Positions 36,001 through 47,379 of a stretch of 64,000 nucleotides of DNA are shown here, one piece after another. The position numbers and the translations under genes are program-made. A model generated the notes under the pieces. That model did not search any database. It saw nothing but the letters and a program-made list of their open reading frames with translations, and was not told the origin of the DNA. Each line of letters begins with the position of its first letter. Positions within the stretch are counted from its first letter, which is position 1. The stretch comes from Asterochloris sp. CNOR1. Its lineage: Eukaryota > Chlorophyta > Trebouxiophyceae > Trebouxiales > Trebouxiaceae. Where the stretch lies: assembly GCA_963969365.1 (NCBI GenBank), contig OZ017748.1:2725001-2789000 (forward strand). Reading direction: 5' to 3'.

Positions 36001-39000
36001 ATGCTCTGGCAGAGGGCTCTGCAAGTCTGCTGCGCTGCTCGTGGCATGCTCACCGTCGGTCTGAGCTGGGTGACCAGGGAGGTAACAAAGCCTGGCTCTG
36101 CATCCTCAAAAAAGGGCACACAGGCCACCAGGTCCTGGCAGATGTGCAGGCACACCTGCACAGCAGGGCAGGGCAGGGCTCAGGATCGCAGTGTGAAGGC
36201 AGCTTGTGAGGGCCTTCCTGCACTTCATGGGAACACAAGCTACAAGGGCAAGGGACTGTTGCAAGCCGGCCAGGGCTGCCCAGGCTGTAGCAGCACACCC
36301 AGGTCTGTACAGGTGACGCCATCTATGCATGCAGGACCAGGACGTGAATAGGAAACTGCCTGGGACCCTCACTCAGATGCAGAAGCACTTCCAACTGGCC
36401 CTGCCCAATGCACCTCTGTGCGCAGGCTGCCAGGTAGCTCAGTCAGGATCTCATCTTCATCAAAGTGCTGCTCAGCCTTCCAGCGCGCTTCATACGCTTC
36501 CCTGATGCGCTGCCTCAGGTCCTGCAGGCACAGCAGGGCAGAGCGATGCAGCAGGGCAGTGTGGGGAGCGCGGCTGCCCGCAAAGCTATAGTATCACGTG
36601 TGCCAGGCACACCAAGCGGGCCAGCAGTGTTCACTGTGGCGAGGCTATGTAGAGTATATTTGGCATTCAAAGTGGGCATCCAGATAGTTGTAAGCAGTCA
36701 AACCAGCTGGCAGCTAAGCTGATGAAGGGCACCCTCAAGGACATCCTGGGGGGTTGCAGCGTGCACTGGTGGGTGAGGCAGGTCTTGACAGATGCCCAGC
36801 AAACCTGCAGCAGCTGCCACATAAGAATATGGGTGGCCCCACTCACCTGGGGCAGCTCACGGTGCTTCATGTACTGGTTCAGCTCCGTCATACGTGCGGT
36901 GTACTCAGAGTGCGCCGCATTCAGGTGAATCAAGAGCGTGGTGATGATGGAGCCCAGTATCAGCCAGATGGTTGTGCCCACCAGCAGGGAGACACAGGTC
37001 ACCCACACATCCACTGTCGTCACTGGGCTTTGAACCCCGTAGCCTGCAGTGATTGTTGGAAGCTGAGTGTAGGCAGCTGAATGCATGCTGGGCACTTGCA
37101 GACAGGTCAGAAGCACCTGTCGGTGGGCGCGCCACAGCCAGCACTGCTTCCATTGTTCGGACAGACTGCAGGGCACTGAGGCAGCGCGACAGAGCCCCGG
37201 AGATCAGCTCCTGGGCTCACCTGCTGTGACCATCTCGGACAGGGCCTTCAGTGCTGACCAGGTGTACTTCTCAAAGACAGTCATGTCCATGATGTCGTAG
37301 TACCAGACCCAGCAGTTGCTGCAGCAGGGGAGCTAAGCTTGGCACTTTGCAAAGGATTGGAGGAGCCCGTCTGGTCTGTCAATGCACACAATTCAGGCTC
37401 CCAGAGATATTGATGGGGGCAGCCAGGCTCGATCTCCGGCCCCCTGGAGTGACACCAATGCATTTGTGGCGTTGTGCATCTCAAAGATTTATCAGGATTG
37501 CAGTGTCCAGCACAGTTGCAGTGCCCACAGGAGCTGGGGACAGCATAGCTGGCAGCCTTGCCTGCGAGCTCCCTGTGCGGTGCAGCTGCCGTACTGCAGG
37601 CAGGCGTTCCAGTGCACGAAAATGAAGACGTAGGCCAGCAGCTTGGCAATCTGGGCGTGGAACTGGTCAATGTTGGCCACGATACGGAGGCGCCGCAGGT
37701 CTCGGGCCGCCCTACTGAGGGCATGCATGTGCAGCACGCGGATGACCTGCAACCATGCAGGAGGAGCTTCTGCTAGAGCATGCGTGGACTGAGAGAGGAG
37801 CCATGATGCGGGAGCAGCAGCTGTGAGTACGGGCTGCAGCTGATCATGGGCTGGAAATAGGCCCATCTGCAGGCAGGTGTGCTGAGGAGCAGTTTGATTC
37901 TTGCTCCTGTGCAGCTGCATCTCTAAAGTCAGGTGTATGCATGTGTGCACCGAGTTGACAGGGGGCTCTGCTTGGCACCTCTGGACCAACCTGCCCAGGC
38001 TGCTTGCAGTGGGTGTTTGTGCAACAGGCGGACCTTGAGCAGTTTGGGTAGCCTCCAGCGGTCCATCCTTCGCCCCTTCAGCGCAATGTCCAGCGGGAAG
38101 GAGGACACAAAGTCAAGGGCGAACCATGTCTTCAGGTAGTGGATTGCCACAGGGCGGCGCTCCATGACCAGCACCTGCCCAGGCACAGCGAAAACGCTCA
38201 GTTAGCTGGCATTATCACAGCACACAGGACAGGAATGGCACACACAACAACGGGACCTCGCATCAGAGCATGGATATCACAGGAGCGGGTATGACAGCAG
38301 AACACACAAACAGCCGCGGCTGTGCAAGCAGATGTGCCAAATTGCACCTGGTCCTTGATGAAGCCAGTGTTGAAATTCAGGACGACGTCTGCCATGAAGA
38401 AGAGGTCGGCCAGCAAGTCTGTAGCAAGCATCCAGTCAACCTGCGTATTGGCAGGCCAGCTGTGAGCCCCTCAGCTGGTTGTGGTGGGTCTCTGGGCCGC
38501 TGCCTGCTCTAAGTAACAGCCCAGGAACCCTGCATTGGGGGCGGACAGCACCTCTGTGCCAGCCTTGCAGCAGCTGCACCTTGAGGGCTGCAATGGCCAG
38601 GCAACTGGTCTGCCCAAGACCCCAGGGTCAGGCAGCGGCAGCCCTGCACGTCGCGGTGTGGCTCTTTAGTAGAACGGAACAGGTCCCTCACGGGCAAGCC
38701 ATCCCACCTCTAGCTGCTGAAACAGGTTGTGATTGATCTCCAGGTCCTTGTAATAGTCTGGGGCAAAGGCTGCACGGATTGGCAGCACCACCACCGTCCA
38801 AGCCACCAGCAGGATGAGTGCAATGTCCCAATAGTTCCTGCAGCACAGGTGGCTAGCCTGATGCAAACTAGCCAAGAGTGGGGAGGAAGAGGGTTAAGAC
38901 ACTGAGCTATGCCTGAGGAGCAACAGGCCATGTTGAAGCTCAGGGTATCGCTGAGCTTACTGCAAAAGGCAGCCACAAGGACCCCGCACCTGAACTTTGA

Positions 39001-39653
39001 GAGAGGATGCACACGCACATTGTTGGTGGTGGTCTGCTGGATGATCTCGTCTGCCTCATCTGACTGGGCCTGGCCAAAGAGCTTGCGCTTAAAGGAGTCT
39101 GAAGCCCTCCTGCACGCAGCAGCTGCCTCTTGTGCCCAGCATGCTGCACTCAGCCTGCCCAGGCGCTGTGTCAACAGGTACAGACAGCCAGCTGGCAGCA
39201 TGCAAAGGACAGCCTGCTGCTCCACACCAGGGCTGTAGTCTTGGAGGCCCACCTCAGCTGGCGAGCTGAGCTTTGTTGTGGCTTCTGCTCGCCCAGCATG
39301 ATACGTACAGTGGCCGCCTCGGGATTAGCTGCAGTGCCTGGGGCTGCAGATAGGGGCTGCTCATGCATCTTGAGAGCAACGCCCTCTGCCACCTGCTGCA
39401 GTGTGTGCAGGAGGGCGCCCGTGTTGGCCAACAGCGCCGCAGGGACCCCTGGCCACAGCCTGCTGGGAGCAGCATTCTCCACATCCAACGTTGAGCGCGC
39501 TGACGCAGTTTGTGGCTGCCTCCCCGCACTGTGCCTCTGCTCATTGTCGTTGCTGGCAGCCTCCCCTCCTGCATGGTGCCTGTTGAGGGCCAGCATAACT
39601 TCATCTGTGCGAGACATCGGCAGGTCATCCTCCATGATTTGGACTGCTGGCAC
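33014..39653 (-). CDS. HCN-type voltage- and cyclic-nucleotide-gated cation channel
   Basis: A six-helix plasma-membrane cation channel with a C-linker and cyclic-nucleotide-binding domain. In gene order: a polar N-terminus from 39653; KLFGQAQSDEADEI and NNVRVHPLSKFR (about 39095-38995); S1 NYWDIALILLVAWTVVVLPI (about 38840); S2 LLADLFFMADVVLNFNTGF (38420-38350); S3 TWFALDFVSSFPLDIALKG and the start of S4, RWRLPKLLK (38180-38035); the rest of S4 and S5, RDLRRLRIVANIDQFHAQIA (37745-37590); pore helix YTWSALKALSEMVTA (37320-37215); filter GYGVQSPVTTVDVW (about 37050); C-linker LRQRIREAYEARWKAEQHFD (about 36510); and the CNBD exons LVACVPFFEDAEPGFV, VVRAGEMAREMYFIKSGAVQ and GSYFGEIALLRNVRRTASVR (36160-35290). 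The filter GYGVQSPV matches HCN GYGAQAPV rather than the GYGD of K+ channels. The long tail to 33014 is Ser/Arg/Gln-rich and probably disordered. Confidence 0.9.
34351..34407. repeat. 19-bp minisatellite, three copies
   Basis: Three copies of a 19-bp unit (ccaggcaggc followed by ggtgcggtg, first copy with one change) plus a partial fourth, inside an intron of the channel gene. Confidence 0.85.
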
Positions 39654-40628
39654 TCAGCCGAACTTCATGAGAACGAATGCTTAGACATAAATGCTTTCAT
39701 TCCGATGTGGAGCCGTACTGGCAGCAACAGCCTCTGCGGTGGCGAGTCATCAGCGTGACCAGATGCCTCGAAGCATGTGAAATCCTTGACCCAGCATGCC
39801 TTTATGTTCAATGCTTTCAGTCCAGATGGTTGGCAGCAGGCATTCAGACTTGTACCCCTGCTATGAAGGCGTTGACTGCTGAACAGTGCTTGGGCAACAG
39901 CATGCCATTCAAGCAAGGGCGGCTGCGGACGCAGGAGCTCATTCACTTCTGCAGGAGCAGACAGCTTGCAGCTGCTGACAGCAGAGCCTCGACAATGTGA
40001 TACACCGGCAGGCGCCCGATCTTAACATGGACAGCTGCCGCTGCACCCGCTCATCGCTGGCCAAGAAATACACACCAGTCACTTTGCACAGCTGCTGGCG
40101 CAGGGCCCCTCTGAAGCAGTAGAAGATTGCAGCAGCAGTTGTGTCAGGTGGCCACACTCCAGGCATGTCAAGCACATGCTGATGACTCGCACCAGTGCAG
40201 GGGCCCAGCACAGAAGCGATGGGACCTGGCTCAGCACTAAGATTCAAACAGCCTCAGATGGGTCATGGCAGACCTGGCAGCATGGGGACACAGACAGGCA
40301 GTTGCCAACAGCTGGCAAACTGGCCACCAAGGTGCAGCTGGTGGCCACCGATGTGGGGCTCTCTGTTCACACCCTGCGCTGTTGTACAACACAGCACGGC
40401 TGCAGGTGTTCCATCGTCGAACCAAAACCTCACTGCAGCTGCTGTTTTTGATACCGTACACCAGTGCCTGATGTAAAAAGAAGTCCTCAGGGCTATCACA
40501 GCACAACCACGCAGAGCATGCCATTGAGCGACATGGGCATCTTTAGGTTTAGTCCTCTTGGCACAAAAGTCAGCAGGCTACCCGGCATCTGGCCGGACCC
40601 ACAGGCTGTTGCTGGACACCCTGCCAGC
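39654..40628. other. Divergent intergenic region with a possible short minus-strand gene
   Basis: The gap between the starts of the channel gene (-) and RtcB (+). On the minus strand, two stretches look weakly coding: about 40500-40330 (KTAAAVRFWFDDGTPAAVL) and about 40150-40000 (GALRQQLCKVTGVYFLASDE), separated by a plausible intron. I do not recognise them, and no clear start or stop was fixed. Otherwise the region must contain both promoters. Confidence 0.25.
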
Positions 40629-43600
40629 ATGACCAAGCGTACCTACGATGAAGTGAGTCTGAGAGATGTGGTGATCTGACTGCTATGTGCAGTGATCCTG
40701 GGCTTCTACACCTCACAGTTGTTCCATTGAGATGTACTTGACCCCCCAGGCATTGCTGCAGCGCTGTGCTTGCAGAAGTGCAGCTGCTTTCAATGCCTAG
40801 CTTGCTGCAGGTCTGGTCAGCAATGCATCCACATGCCTGAGCACGCTGTGGCACCACTCTCACAAGCTCCAGCCTGGATGTATGCAGGAGCTCAAGTTCA
40901 TCGAGCAAACGGGCCCTGTCCACTACAAGATCAAACAGGACTTTGTGCCCAACATGCATGTCCCCGGCTACTTCTACTTGAATAATCGTCTGAAGGGATT
41001 GGTCTTCGAGGAGCTGCAGATTGCCGCAGAGCGTGGCGGCATCGGTGGCTTCCTGCCAGCTGTGAAGCAGATTGCCAATGTGGCCGGGCTGCCTGGCATT
41101 GTCAAGGTAAAGGGACTCCTCATGCCTTCCAGCTCAGAGACCTGCGTGTCCCTGAGGCTGCCAGAAGGTCTGGTCCTGCCTTGACGGTGTGCAGCTGCAG
41201 CAGAGGCTGCGTGCATCCCCTGAAGGGCTTGTCCTGCCTTGCTGCTGTAGACGAGTTGGGGGCCTGCCCTGAAGGCGTGCAGTTGGCAGCAGAACCTGCA
41301 TGCCATCACGTCACAGACAGACTGGCTCACTGGCACAGTGTGGCTCGGCCTGCAGAAATCAATCGCCATGCCAGACGTACACTCCGGATATGGCTTTGCC
41401 ATTGGCAATGTGGCGGCCTTTGACATGAGCAACCCCGAGTCAGTGGTGTCCCCTGGCGGGGTGGGCTTTGACATCAACTGCGGCGTCCGTCTGATCCGCA
41501 CCAACCTGGTGAGCGCTGCACGCACAATAGCTTTGAGTTCACAAACAGGCACTGCAGATGCCTGTTGTGACCACTTTTATATCTAGCCCGGCGTTCAGCA
41601 TGCCTGCTGGCCAGGGCCGCCCCCTGCTGTGCCGCTCCTGCACACTTCCGGCAGGCTACAGCAGCAGGGTGCTGCGCTGCGCTTGAGCTGCACTGCAAAC
41701 TAGCAGCTGCTGTACCCAGCCTGCTGCTTTGCAGCCCTCCCTGACGCACGGCTACACCCTAGATTGGCCTGACATCAGAACAAACCCAACTGCAGATGGA
41801 GAGGGATGTGGAGGACATGAAGGAGCAGCTGGCGCAGAGCTTGTTTGACCACATCCCTGTAGGTGTGGGCAGCCAGGGCATCATCCCCACCTCCGCCAAA
41901 GACCTGGAGGCCGCGCTGGAGATGGGGATGGACTGGTCCCTCCGCGAGGTGGGAAGGAGCAAGTTTGTTTCCGATAATATTGAGAAGGGGTGATCGCTGC
42001 TCTGGAGATGGACTATGGCTGAGGGCTCATATGCTGCTCCCGCACCGCAAGAGCCCATGCCTGCTCTTGAGCTCCTCCAAACTTGCCTGCAGCCAGAAAT
42101 GTGGAGTGAATCACACAGGAGCTGGGTGTGTCGAGACTTGGGAACCCTAGACATGGGGGGCTGGAGGTACAGCGGGCAGGTCTCGTACTACAAGCTCGGC
42201 AGCAAACAGGGTCAATGACCATTGTCCTGCTGGTGGCCCGAAACACCCGCATGCACAGGAAGTGCCTGCAGGCTGACTGCCCTGCACTCTGTCCAGGTGT
42301 CCCCTGTGCACCTGCAGGGCTATGCGTGGGCAGAGGACAAGGAGCACTGCGAGGAGTATGGGCGTATGCTGCAGGCAGACCCCAGCAAGGTCAGCAGCCG
42401 CGCCAAGAAGCGTGGTCTGCCCCAGGTAAGCCTGCATCCTTGCTAGCTTCATGCCAGCAGTTTCCTTGTCCCCGCCTGTACTGTGTGGCTCCCCTGCCTG
42501 GCAGGCACTGTGCTGCAACAGAGCTGCTGTGAAGTGGTCTGTTTCAGCCATGTTTAGAAGATCATCCTGCGTGAGGCGGGGGGTGGGGGGGCATGGGGAG
42601 GATGGGGCACTGCCCTGGGAAAAGCACTCTCAGCCCTGCAATATGCCTTGCACCCAGCATACACGACAGCAAGGCTTCCACCTGGTGTCCCTCTTCTCTG
42701 CCATGTTATGTCCACCTGTGCCTTGTCCTCACAGCTCAAAACATCTGTTCAAGTCCTGCTGCCCGTTTCTGGCTGCAGATGGGCACTCTGGGTGCAGGAA
42801 ACCACTATGCAGAGATCCAAGTGGTGGACGAGGTGTTTGACAAGGCAGCTGCCCGTAAGATGGGCATCGACCAAGTGGGGCAGGTCTGCATCATGATCCA
42901 CTCAGGCAGCCGCGGCCTGGGGCATCAGGTGAGTCATCCAGCTCACAAGGTTGCTGGCTGGCTATTCACCATTCTCGATTGGCATCATTGGGCGCTGCTG
43001 GGAGGGTCTTGCTGTGCTGTGCATCACGCCTGTACTGATCTGGTGTGCATCATTCGAGAGGTCTGCCGCCGGTGGGTTCAAAGAGCGCTGTGCTGTGCGA
43101 CAGCTTGGACATGAACTATGGGCTTCAAATGCGGCAGCCACCATGCAAACTGCAGTGTCCATGGCTTCCCCTGCCACCAGCATGCGTCCTTTCACTTCGT
43201 CGCACAGCAGCCCATACGCTGCACGGTGTCCAGAGCCCAGCAGTGCCACCTGCCTGACTGCCTCAACTCTCCACCCTGCAGGTGGCCACAGACTCCCTTT
43301 CTTCAGCCAGCAACACCAGTTGCCCACTCCTTTGTGTATTCAGTGTTATAGATGCCTTGCTTACAGAGCCAAAAACGCCACCTGTACTGACTGCACCATC
43401 CTGCAGGTGGCTACAGATGCCCTGACAGCAATGGAGCGGGCCATGGCGCGCGACAACATTCAGACCAATGACCGCCAGCTGGCATGCGCACGCATCAACT
43501 CCCAGGAGGGTCAGGACTACCTTTCTGCCATGTCCTGCGCAGCCAACTATGCCTGGGTCAACAGGTGCTTGGGGAAAATCTGTTGCACGCTGCCTGGATT

Positions 43601-45806
43601 AAAATTTCAATCTTCGGCCCTGGAGGGCAATCCGCTGCGATCTTGTGCAAAGCCCATGGAGAATATCAAAGGGCGGTCGTGCTGCATGTTGCATGAGTTG
43701 GTGCTGACCTCTTGGGGAGCAGGCCTGCCTGCCATGTCCTGCGCACCCAGCTGTGCCTGGGTCAACTGGTGTGCTGCTGCTGATTGCAAGCTGCAGGCCC
43801 AGCCAGCTGGGGCCCACAGCGGCTTTGCAGAGACTGTGCTTGCAGCCACGCATGCTGCAGAGTCGAGGGTGGCCCAGTGGATAACTTGCTTCCTGTGTCA
43901 TGAGCAGCCAAAACGAATTGTGTGCTGTTAGCTGCACCTTCCAAGGTAGTCAGGCCATGAGCATGGATGGCCGCATTGACAGGGCCTGCTGACTGCGGGC
44001 CTGCATAGTCACGCTGGAGCTGTGCTCACAGCACTAACAGTGCGCTAGCAACACCATGCTGTATGTTATGGAAGGGCACCTTGTCCTCTCCCAGTCAGTC
44101 TGCTCAGAGACCTCCCAGGTGGGCAAGCAGCTTACTCTGGTGCTGGCCACTCAGCTCTGGGGTGTTCCAGGTCGTCCATGACCTTCCTGGTGCGCCAGGC
44201 CATGGCCAAGATGTTCAAATCCACCCCGGATGACCTGGACATGCACATCGTCTACGATGTCAGCCACAACATTGCCAAGGTGAGGCGTGCTGCTGCCCAG
44301 TTGTTCTGGCTGCTGTGCTTGGCATGTGTTGTGGATTCCAGAGTGTGACAGTGACAGGCCGATCTGCATTGCAGGGCTTTCCTCAATGCCACAGGGGCTT
44401 GTCTGCTGCCTGCGCCAATCATCCGTTTGCCCAGCCACAAGGCGTGTGTGCTTGCGTGCTGCCTATGAGCTCCAGCTGTGCCTGTCCCCAGTGTGGGCAA
44501 GGGACACTTGGCTCAGGCACTTTTGCTGTGGTCATCACACAGCCTTCTTGCTGCTAGAATGTATGGGTACTCCCCTGTGCAGGTGGAGGAGCACCTGGTG
44601 GATGGGGAGATGAAGCGCCTGCTGGTGCACCGCAAGGGCAGCACGCGCGCCTTCCCCCCTCACCACCCCCTTATCCCGGTGGACTACCAGATGACGGGGC
44701 AGCCCGTGCTCATCGGGGGGACCATGGGCACAAACTCCTATGTCCTCACGGGTCAGCCAGCATCAAGTGGATTGTGGGCTCGACCCCTGCATGCACCTAA
44801 GTGTGCCTGCTGCTGGCCAACCAGCCAAGGCAATGCGCTGTCTCAAGCAACATGGCGTCTGGTGTGTGAGCTTGAGGTGCTGCTGATGGTGGTGCCAGAG
44901 AGCAGGCTATAATGGGGATATACTTGGTGTAAGCGAGCTTCAAGGCAAATGTGCAGGACTGTGAGCATTCTGCTGCATGCTGCAGGCACAGAGACTGGCA
45001 TGAGGGAGACATTTGGTTCGACCTGCCATGGGGCTGGCCGCGCACGCAGCAGGAATAACAGCCGCAACAAGCTTGACTACCAGCAGGCAAGTGCCTCTGC
45101 TGACAGTTGGTGTGTCATATGGTGGGCCCCTTCACCCTTCTGTCTGCTCTTGTGGCTAGCTTGCGTCAGCATATTCCCCTTCAGCTGCTTTGCTTCCACC
45201 CACGATGCGCATGCTCCCCTGGCTTTGCTTGAGCTGCAGCTGTGATGACGAGCTCTTTCTTCAGCATGGCACAGCTGCACGGTCCCAGGAAACATTGTCA
45301 ATGGTTGGCAGCCTGCCTGCCCGCCCCTTCTTGTACTTCAGCTAAAGCAACTGCAGCGGGCTCTCGTGCAGCTTCACTCTTTTGGGAGGTCCAGAACTGT
45401 TGGGAGCCTGCCTGCTTGCATGCCTGCAGGTGCTGGATGCTTTGAAGACCAAGGGCATCTCCATTCGTGTGGCCTCCCCTAAGCTGGTCATGGAGGAGGC
45501 ACCAGAGTCGTACAAGGTGGGTCAGGCTCAACCTCCCTGGCTCTGCGCTAGCAACAACTCATGAAAGCAAGCCTTCACTTGTTGGTAATGATAGGCTGCA
45601 TGTGGCCGCTTTGGGCAGTGTGCAGTTCTGGTGGTCAGGCAGGCAGAGTCCGGCGGGCCTTCAACCGCTTTGCGCCGTGCACAGACCTGTGATGGTTGTG
45701 CTGTGCCACCCTGCAGGACGTGACTGAGGTGGTGGACACCTGCCATGAGGCTGGCATCTCCAAGAAGACCGTCAAGTTGCGCCCCATTGCAGTGGTCAAG
45801 GGGTGA
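40629..45806 (+). CDS. RTCB: RtcB/HSPC117-type RNA 3'-phosphate ligase
   Basis: RNA ligase that joins 2',3'-cyclic-phosphate and 5'-OH ends using GTP and Mn2+; in metazoans and archaea it ligates tRNA exons. Twelve exons: 40629-40652, 40888-41106, 41356-41508, 41763-41948, 42318-42425, 42779-42928, 43407-43564, 44171-44279, 44583-44751, 44986-45086, 45430-45516 and 45717-45806. The product, about 500 residues, aligns end to end with human HSPC117: start [35 protein letters not shown], metal-site [48 protein letters not shown], and the guanylylated-His motif TCHGAGRA, ending [10 protein letters not shown]. All metal and GMP ligands I know are present. Exon 1 codes only eight residues. The intron at 45087-45429 begins with GC (CAG|GCAAGT). 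Land plants mostly use a different, Trl1-type tRNA ligase. Confidence 0.97.
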
Positions 45807-46122
45807 CACATGTGCTCAGACTGTCTGCTGCCCACCTTCCCACATGGCTCTGCCCGCTCTCAGCCCAGCACACTGCTCAGCCCCAGGCGAATCACTGCTC
45901 ATCGAGTGCGCCTGCTCATTGCCAATAAGATTGGGGCTGTTCATGTGCCTTTCAAAGCCTCAGATTTGATACAATTCATTGAAGCACAGGGGTTTTGCTT
46001 TTCACTCTATTCTGCAATTCTGGCAGCTCCTCTTGTCTCAAACGCTCACAATATGTTCAAAACCAAGGATGTCGGGGCAAAATTCGACTGCATTGTCCAC
46101 TCGCCTCACTACTCTCGCCTCA
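45807..46122. other. Intergenic, convergent 3' ends, with a 14-bp tandem repeat
   Basis: AT-richer spacer after the RtcB stop. A 14-bp unit (tcgcctcactactc) is repeated exactly at 46101-46114 and 46115-46128, across its right edge. No gene seen. Confidence 0.5.
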
Positions 46123-47261
46123 CTACTCTAGTCCAGGGAGCTTCTTAATCACAGTTTTCTGTGATAAAGAGAGACAGCCCGCTAAGATGCTGGATGCAGC
46201 TCGCTGCCAAAACTCTTTCAGCAAGGCAAGCAAGGCAAGCAGAGCGCAAGCAGGCAGGTGGCTCACTGCGGCGGAGTTGAAGTCGTCAGCTGGCTTGCCA
46301 GTCTTGTCCACATAGTAGCGCACTCCCAGGTAGGGCAGAGTGAGCAGGCCAAGCAGCTGGATGGGGAAGCCCAGCAGCTGTGGGAACACAAAAGAGCCCT
46401 CAGGCGCGCCAACAGTTGGACTGTTGTGCAGCAGGACGAGCACAGCATCTGTACAGCAGTCTTTGAGCAGCAGGGGAGGCAAGTGGGTGGGCGTCCATCG
46501 CAGCCTGAGGGAGCAGTGCAGCTAATAGGTGCATGGCTCACTATGTTCAGGAGGGGCCGGTGAATGAGCCACTCTGCAAACAGAATCCCAATGGCAATAC
46601 CAACTGTCCACCCTGCAGCCAGCATTGCCAACCTCTCGAAATCCTGTCTGCTGCTTGGCAACAACAAGCAGCCTGACTGGAAGCCCATGAAGAGGTCACA
46701 GACCTGAGATGGCTATCTTGTTGGGACTCGATTCAAATCTGCAGGTCAGCAGCCTGATGTTTTGTACACACTGCATGGTGCCCTGACACTGGCTGCCACA
46801 ATATCGATTCGGCTGAGCACTCACATTACGCAGCACTGAGAGCCTTTGGCAAAAAAGCCAGAAGTCAAAAGCAGGTGCAATTGTTTGGGACTGCTGAAGC
46901 AACGCAAATGAACCCACTTGTCAGCCAGGCTAGCAAGAGCTGAGTCAAAATCAAATCCTCCCTCCGCCCGCACGGATAGCTCTGCCCTCACTGCAGGGCA
47001 GTCAATCTCATTCTGATTGCTGCTGCCTTGACGTGGGCAGCACACACAGCAAACCAATGCAAGATCAGCAATGCAGCTTATTGCCATGATCAACTGGCAC
47101 GAAATTTGTTGATCGATAGGGAGAACGAGAAGGCTGCTGGGCTTACTGGGAGACTGCCTGTTCAGTGAGGACCTTGATGCCCCGAAGCTGGCTCGTTGCC
47201 GTGAGTTGTGGATTGTGGTGGATCTTGCGAGACTCACCTTGTTGGCCAGAGAGACCTGCAT
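46123..47261 (-). CDS. CAAD/CURT1-like plastid membrane protein
   Basis: Probably a thylakoid membrane protein with two transmembrane helices. Exon 1 (47148-47261) is a Ser/Arg-rich leader, MQVSLANKVSLARSTTIHNS, typical of a plastid transit peptide. Exon 2 (about 46931-47025) encodes a soluble stretch with GGFDFDSALASLADK. Exon 3 (about 46550-46642) gives QDFERLAMLAAGWTVGIAIG and ILFAEWLIHRPLLNI. Exon 4 gives LLGFPIQLLGLLTLPYLGVR then YYVDKTGKPADDF. The plan (short amphipathic helix, two hydrophobic helices, YY-containing basic end) resembles CAAD-domain proteins, whose CURT1 members curve thylakoid margins, but similarity is loose. The last exon either ends at SAA|GTGAGC (near 46267) with a further small exon, or reads on to the stop at 46123. 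Other small plastid membrane proteins remain possible. Confidence 0.55.
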
Positions 47262-47379
47262 GACGGTCTGGTGACGGAATCAGGCGGCCTGGGAGTAGGA
47301 GGCAAGAGCTTCTGGCCAGATTATCCACTTTTGAATTTAGCTTTCACCCCATGAACAAGCTTTTTGGCTCTAACCCCCA
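47262..47379. promoter_or_regulatory. Compact bidirectional promoter between two plastid-protein genes
   Basis: Only 118 bp separate the start codons of the CAAD-like gene (-) and the DUF3177 gene (+). Both products have plastid leaders, so co-regulation is likely. No recognised motif stands out. Confidence 0.5.

Noticed and set aside
39940-40530. Separate minus-strand gene between the channel gene and RtcB
   Set aside because: Two weak coding stretches were seen but no start, stop or family could be fixed, so it is kept only as a low-confidence note in the feature list.
46200-46260. aaggcaagc direct repeats as a regulatory element
   Set aside because: Short, irregular and within the probable last exon or 3' UTR of the CAAD-like gene; no further support.
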